Below are positions 59,454-64,000 of a DNA stretch of 64,000 nt, piece by piece. The notes under the pieces are model-generated. The model was given only the letters and a program-made list of their open reading frames with translations, had not been told where the DNA came from and made no database searches. Position 1 is the stretch's first letter, and every line of letters starts with the position of its first letter. Location of the stretch: the NCBI GenBank assembly GCA_024636505.1, contig JAGXGY010000042.1, forward strand, positions 62,001 to 126,000, in the 5' to 3' direction. The DNA comes from Methylobacter sp. (lineage in GTDB: Bacteria > Pseudomonadota > Gammaproteobacteria > Methylococcales > Methylomonadaceae). The position numbers and the translations under genes are program-made.

Positions 59454-59595
59454 AACGCAGATACAGCTCACGCTAAGCACCTGCAGGCGACGCTGCTTAT
59501 TAAGATAAACATAATATGTTTTCTTGGGTTATCCGCTCTTATCATATTCATCTGCGTTATCCGCGTTCTATTTTTTTCTAACGCTGAGTAGTTAC
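59442..59595. repeat. MITE-like dispersed repeat, copy E
   Basis: ATAGAACGCAGATAC...CATCTGCGTTATCCGCGTTCTATTTTTTTCTAACGCTGAGTAGTTAC. Confidence 0.8.
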
Positions 59596-59597
59596 AG

Positions 59598-60110
59598 TTA
59601 TTTCCGGTAAAAAATATAATCTGCTGTATAGGCAGCCCGCTTTTCACTGCCCAGATGATTAGAATTACATCCCGAGACAGGCGGCAGACCACCGTTGGTA
59701 TTGACCCGGTTAATAAAGCTCACATCCGAAAACAAGCCGTTACCCTGATGCGAGACCACCTCGACCAGCAACCAGGAAATCGCCTTGCCCGGTGCCCTAT
59801 CGATTTTGTTGACGACCCGGCCGACAACGCGGCTGCCTTCTTTATATTCCCAGAGCGGCCCAGCGCGGTGATTGCCGACCAGCTTACCTTTCTCATCGAA
59901 TAACTTGGCATCGGGCGCCAGCATTGTCCAGGCATACTCGCCTTGATTCAATGAGCATTGATAAATCTGATCACCTTTGGCATGTACGGTTAAAATAGGA
60001 CTATAGCCTTGCGGCACTTTAATCTGTTCGGGTATGACAGTCTCGGCATAAACCGCACCTTGTAACATCACCGATAAAATAACGATCTTTTTCATCATAG
60101 CACTCACCAC
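59598..60110 (-). CDS. DUF3455-like secreted protein
   Basis: IKVPQGYSPILTVHAKGDQIYQC...GPLWEYKEGSRVVGRVV. Confidence 0.75.
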   Translation of the reverse strand: MVSAMMKKIVILSVMLQGAVYAETVIPEQIKVPQGYSPILTVHAKGDQIYQCSLNQGEYAWTMLAPDAKLFDEKGKLVGNHRAGPLWEYKEGSRVVGRVVNKIDRAPGKAISWLLVEVVSHQGNGLFSDVSFINRVNTNGGLPPVSGCNSNHLGSEKRAAYTADYIFYRK

Positions 60111-60799
60111 GGCAGTGGCGTTCCGTCATACTTGACGAAATTGCCTGATTGATCCAATGAAAAGTTTTCTATCAAGGCTCGCATACCGCTAATGCTTTCT
60201 TCGGCATTAATTAAGCCATTAGGCCCGCCCATATCGGTTTTGACCCAACCGGGGTGGAAAGTCAGTACGCCGACAGACTGATCATTAATATCTATCGCCA
60301 GGCTCTTCATCGCCGCATTCAATGCCGCCTTGCTGGAACGATACAAAATACTGCCGCCACCGGTATTATCGGCAATACTACCCATCAGGCTGCTGATATT
60401 AACAATCAGTTTTTTATCGCTACGCTTGATTTGTTCTAAAAATGCTTCCGCCATTTTTACCGGGGCTTGGGTATTAACCACCAGTGATTTAATCCATGCC
60501 TGATAATCAAGCTGACCGAAACCGCTGTTCTTCTTGTCCCCATAGACACCCGCATTGTTAATCAACACATCGATACCGCAGTCTGATAATTTTCGCGACA
60601 GCACATCAATTTGTTCAAATTTTGAAACATCCAGCTGTTCCAGCTGAATAGTAGCGTGATGACTGGCGAGATTATTTAAATCGAACGCATCGTCCGGGTT
60701 ACGCGAACAGGCGATAACATGCCAGCCTTGTTCAGCATATTGGCGGCAAAACTCCAGACCCAAACCGCGATTAGCGCCGGTAATTAACACTGTAGCCAT
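60104..60799 (-). CDS. Short-chain dehydrogenase/reductase
   Basis: VLITGANRGLGLEFCRQYAEQG; YRSSKAALN. Confidence 0.88.
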   Translation of the reverse strand: MATVLITGANRGLGLEFCRQYAEQGWHVIACSRNPDDAFDLNNLASHHATIQLEQLDVSKFEQIDVLSRKLSDCGIDVLINNAGVYGDKKNSGFGQLDYQAWIKSLVVNTQAPVKMAEAFLEQIKRSDKKLIVNISSLMGSIADNTGGGSILYRSSKAALNAAMKSLAIDINDQSVGVLTFHPGWVKTDMGGPNGLINAEESISGMRALIENFSLDQSGNFVKYDGTPLPW

Positions 60800-60811
60800 T
60801 GTATTTCTCCC

Positions 60812-60854
60812 ATAAAAAAACCTTCTGCATCGGCAGACGCAGAAGGTTTCTTAA
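60812..60854. terminator. Terminator-like hairpin downstream of sodB
   Basis: AAACCTTCTGCatcggcagacGCAGAAGGTTTCTT. Confidence 0.65.
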
Positions 60855-60866
60855 TCGACTTAAAAA

Positions 60867-61448
60867 TTAAGCCGAAAAGTTTTTTGCAGCAAAATCCCAG
60901 TTAACTAATGCCCAAAATGCTTCCAGATAAGCCGGACGTGCATTGCGGTAATCGATGTAATAGGCATGCTCCCAAACATCGCAAGTCAATAAAGGCGTTT
61001 GGCCTGTCGTTAACGGACAGCCTGCATTGCTGGTACTAACCAGAGCCAAACTGCCGTCGGCATTTTTTACCAGCCAAGCCCAGCCTGAACCGAATGTCGT
61101 CACTGCGCATTTGGTGAACTCTTCTTTAAACTTTGCAAATGAACCGAAAGTTGCGTTGATCGCATCGGCTAAAGCGCCGGTAGGTTCGCCGCCCGCATTG
61201 GGTGCCAAACTGTTCCAGTAGAAAGTATGATTCCAGACTTGCGCCGCGTTATTGAAAATACCGCCGGAAGATTTTTTGATAATGTCTTCTAATGATAAAC
61301 CTTCAAATTCGGTTCCCGGAACCAGATTATTCAGGTTTGTTACATAAGTTTGATGATGCTTGCCATAATGAAATTCTAAAGTTTCTTCAGAAATATGGGG
61401 TGTTAATGCGTCTTTAGCATAAGGTAAAGCAGGAAGTTCGAAAGCCAT
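60867..61448 (-). CDS. sodB: Fe superoxide dismutase
   Basis: [51 protein letters not shown]. Confidence 0.95.
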   Translation of the reverse strand: MAFELPALPYAKDALTPHISEETLEFHYGKHHQTYVTNLNNLVPGTEFEGLSLEDIIKKSSGGIFNNAAQVWNHTFYWNSLAPNAGGEPTGALADAINATFGSFAKFKEEFTKCAVTTFGSGWAWLVKNADGSLALVSTSNAGCPLTTGQTPLLTCDVWEHAYYIDYRNARPAYLEAFWALVNWDFAAKNFSA

Positions 61449-61772
61449 GAGATTCTCCTAAATAAAGTTGCTGTAAGGTGTTGCATGCAAACAGCTGGCA
61501 CAAAAATAAATACCCAGCGTTTTAATAAACAATTACTTTAGCACTGCTCGCCGATTAAATAAAGCGATAGCATCAGTAAAAAGATGTCAAACCGTTAAAA
61601 TGGCTTGAGAATGATCCCCAAAAAATCAACGGGAATTAAAAAGATGCGGGGATTTTAACTGATAAGACATTCAGCTCATAGCAACTTCTCTCTGATAGGT
61701 AATAGCGCTTATTGATTGAACACCTTAAACTCTCTTATCCTACAGATACACAATACCAGCCTATTTTTCAGG

Positions 61773-62642
61773 ATGATTAGACTTACTTATGCCAGTACAG
61801 CAATCAAAGACTTTAGCCCTGAAAATCTGTTGGAGCTGTTAAAAACGTGCAGAACAAATAATGGGGCTAACAATATAACCGGGATATTGCTTTATGCGCA
61901 CGGCACTTTTTTTCAAGTACTGGAAGGCGACGAGACAATAGTTGACAGCACATTTGAAAGCATAAAAAAAGATAAGCGCCACAAGGACGTAACCTTGATT
62001 GATAAACTGCCGATAACGGAACGGGCATTTCCCTACTGGAGCATGGGCTTTGAAAAGCTCGAAGGCAAAGAGCTGACCGAAACAGACGACTTGAATACTT
62101 TTTTTGAAAAGGATTTCACACCTGCCGGTTTTGCCTCCCACAAGCACATTATCGGCCCGTTATTGGCTCATCTGCGCAGCAAGCTGGTAAAACAGGTGAC
62201 CGTGGAAAGTCACGAAGAGTTGCCTATGCAGCACGAAGATCCGTTCATCCAATTCCTGCACCGCACCATACGCTTGGGCGTCAAGTTTCTCGCGTTGCTG
62301 ATGGTGATCGTTATTTTGTTCGGCATTATTGATGTTGTTTATGTGATGTTTGAAAAAATCACCCAACCGCCGTTTATGCTGCTGTCCATCAATGACATGT
62401 TGGAAACGTTTGGGGCTTTTTTGGCGGTGTTAATTGCCATTGAAATTTTCCTGAATATTACCTTGTATATCAGAAGCGATGTAATTCCGGTAAAACTGGT
62501 GGTGGCGACCGCGCTAATGGCCATATCCAGAAAAGTCATCGTGTTTGATTACAAACATCTGCCGGCGGAATATGTCAGTGCATCGGCATTGGTTTTGGTA
62601 GCGCTGGGCATTACCTATTGGCTCATTCAAAAGAAAGAATAA
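61773..62642 (+). CDS. BLUF photoreceptor domain fused to a PsiE-like membrane domain
   Basis: MIRLTYASTA...NNITGILLYAHGTFFQVLEGDE...DKRHKDVTLIDKLPITERAFPYWSMGF (BLUF), then four TM segments resembling PsiE. Confidence 0.82.
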   Translation: MIRLTYASTAIKDFSPENLLELLKTCRTNNGANNITGILLYAHGTFFQVLEGDETIVDSTFESIKKDKRHKDVTLIDKLPITERAFPYWSMGFEKLEGKELTETDDLNTFFEKDFTPAGFASHKHIIGPLLAHLRSKLVKQVTVESHEELPMQHEDPFIQFLHRTIRLGVKFLALLMVIVILFGIIDVVYVMFEKITQPPFMLLSINDMLETFGAFLAVLIAIEIFLNITLYIRSDVIPVKLVVATALMAISRKVIVFDYKHLPAEYVSASALVLVALGITYWLIQKKE

Positions 62643-62679
62643 AGCCCTCGCCAATGAGTTAATTCAGCCGTTAAACCTC

Positions 62680-63204
62680 ATGACCAAACCGCTAATATTC
62701 TGTTTCGATCCTGTCGCAGATTTTAACGCCGAGCTATTGATTCTGGGCAGCATGCCTGGACAGGAATCTTTAACGGCAAACCAGTACTATGCGAATCGCC
62801 GTAACGCCTTCTGGAAAATCATGGCTGACATACTCGGGCTTGATCCCGACGCTTGCTACGAGATCCGGCTACAGGCACTCAAGACAGGCCGCATCGCACT
62901 CTGGGATGTGCTGCAGTCGTGTACCCGAGTCGGCAGCTTGGACGCAAGTATAGACGCCAACTCCATCACGGCAAATGACTTTCAGCGCTTCTTTCGTCGC
63001 CATGAACATATCCGTGCGGTGTTCTTCAACGGAGCAAAGGCGGAGTCGGCATACCGGCAACATGCCTTGCCTACCGTCAGTAGCGTTGCTGTCAGCTATA
63101 GGCGTCTGCCCTCGACCAGTCCGGCGCATGCCTCTCTTTCCTGCGAACAAAAACTTCAGCTATGGCAGGCAGCACTGAAACCAAAAATCAGCTTTGTACG
63201 TTAA
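62680..63204 (+). CDS. Uracil-DNA glycosylase superfamily (DNA-deoxyinosine glycosylase-like)
   Basis: LILGSMPGQESLTANQYYANRRNAFWKIMADILG...GRIALWDVLQSCTRVGSLDASI. Confidence 0.85.
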   Translation: MTKPLIFCFDPVADFNAELLILGSMPGQESLTANQYYANRRNAFWKIMADILGLDPDACYEIRLQALKTGRIALWDVLQSCTRVGSLDASIDANSITANDFQRFFRRHEHIRAVFFNGAKAESAYRQHALPTVSSVAVSYRRLPSTSPAHASLSCEQKLQLWQAALKPKISFVR

Positions 63205-63245
63205 AGATGCGACATGGCATTAAATTTAAATTGCATAGCCTTTGC

Positions 63246-64000
63246 TTATAAATCGGCTAATAACTGACTGATCCTGTTTTCTGCTTGATGCAGATAGCCT
63301 TGACCAAACAGATTCAGATGATTGAGTATGTGATATAAGTTATACAGATTTTTCCGGCCGACATAGCCCGGATCCAGCGGATAAACAGCTTGATAAGCCT
63401 GATAAAATATTGGGCTGAAGCCCCCGAACAACTCGGTCATCGCCACATCCGTTTCCCGGTCGCCAAAGTAACAGGCCGGATCGTAAACAACCGGATTGCC
63501 CTGTTGGTCTGCCGCGACATTGCCGCCCCATAAATCGCCATGCACTAAAGCCGGTTGCGGCTGGTAGGCTAAAAACCAGGGTTTTAAATCGCTACAGAGT
63601 TTTTCGCCTAACGCTTGCAAACGACCGCCATAACCTTGGTCGGCGGCCAGTGCTAATTGATGCCCCAAGCGTTGTTCCTGCCAGAATGTAGGCCAGTTAT
63701 CATAACGGCCGTTGACTTGCCGAGTACTGCCGATAGTGTTGTCACGGTGCCAGCCGAAATACGCCTGTTGTTGCTTATGCAACTGCGCCAATTGTTGTCC
63801 CAACAACTGTTCGGAACGGCTATTCAAATTAGTTAAGGCGATATACTCAAGCACTAAAAACGCATGGTTGGCAGTTTGCCCGCAAACAATAACCTTCGGT
63901 ACGCGAATGCACTGGGTTTGCGTCAACGCTTGCAAGCCTGCGGCTTCCGCCTCAAACATCGAAGCTCGATCAGGCGTATTCAGTTTGACAAAAAAACTCC
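63246..64000 (-). CDS. Fructosamine kinase family protein, partial (runs off right edge)
   Basis: Frame stays open past the annotated ATG: SFFVKLNTPDRASMFEAEAAGLQAL...LVHGDLWGGNVAADQQGNPVVYDPACYFGDRETDVAMTELFGGF. Confidence 0.9.
   Translation of the reverse strand, partial: SFFVKLNTPDRASMFEAEAAGLQALTQTQCIRVPKVIVCGQTANHAFLVLEYIALTNLNSRSEQLLGQQLAQLHKQQQAYFGWHRDNTIGSTRQVNGRYDNWPTFWQEQRLGHQLALAADQGYGGRLQALGEKLCSDLKPWFLAYQPQPALVHGDLWGGNVAADQQGNPVVYDPACYFGDRETDVAMTELFGGFSPIFYQAYQAVYPLDPGYVGRKNLYNLYHILNHLNLFGQGYLHQAENRISQLLADL

Overview
The window looks like a gammaproteobacterial chromosome segment, probably from a methanotroph-like (Methylococcales-type) lineage. That assignment is inferred from gene content only. 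(1) Positions 1-7.6 kb are the tRNA-proximal end of a P4-like integrated satellite or phage-like element: integrase next to tRNA-Ser(GGA), AlpA-like regulator, Ash-like ORF, a chain of ATGA-overlapping small genes, a TOPRIM primase, and a DUF927-like helicase ORF that runs off the left edge and is absent from the ORF track. (2) 7.9-24.9 kb is mostly core genes: uup, cinA-like, pyrF, a sigma-54 activator, pdxJ, recO, era, rnc, lepB, lepA, cobO. (3) 25-46 kb is a nitrate/nitrite assimilation region: nirBD, nrtA, nrtB, a fused nrtCD, a porin, nasA, a FAD reductase and ntrBC. (4) 46.4-46.8 kb carries two tandem, homologous, non-coding transcription units, each with palindrome, promoter, ~80-nt RNA and terminator. 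These are the best candidate for something undescribed. (5) 47-64 kb holds signalling and housekeeping genes, including a hemerythrin-PAS-GGDEF-EAL protein and a BLUF-PsiE-like membrane protein. Other non-gene signals: four look-alike sigma-54 promoters (GGC[A/C]TA-N4-TTGCT) with NtrC-like paired sites; a MITE-like repeat family of at least five copies that sits on stop codons; perfect-hairpin repeats; two tnpB-less IS200/IS605-type remnants; six TGTCCCA iterons in the satellite; and recurrent CCTTTCRC heptamer tracts upstream of genes. All calls come from reading the sequence; no searches were run.
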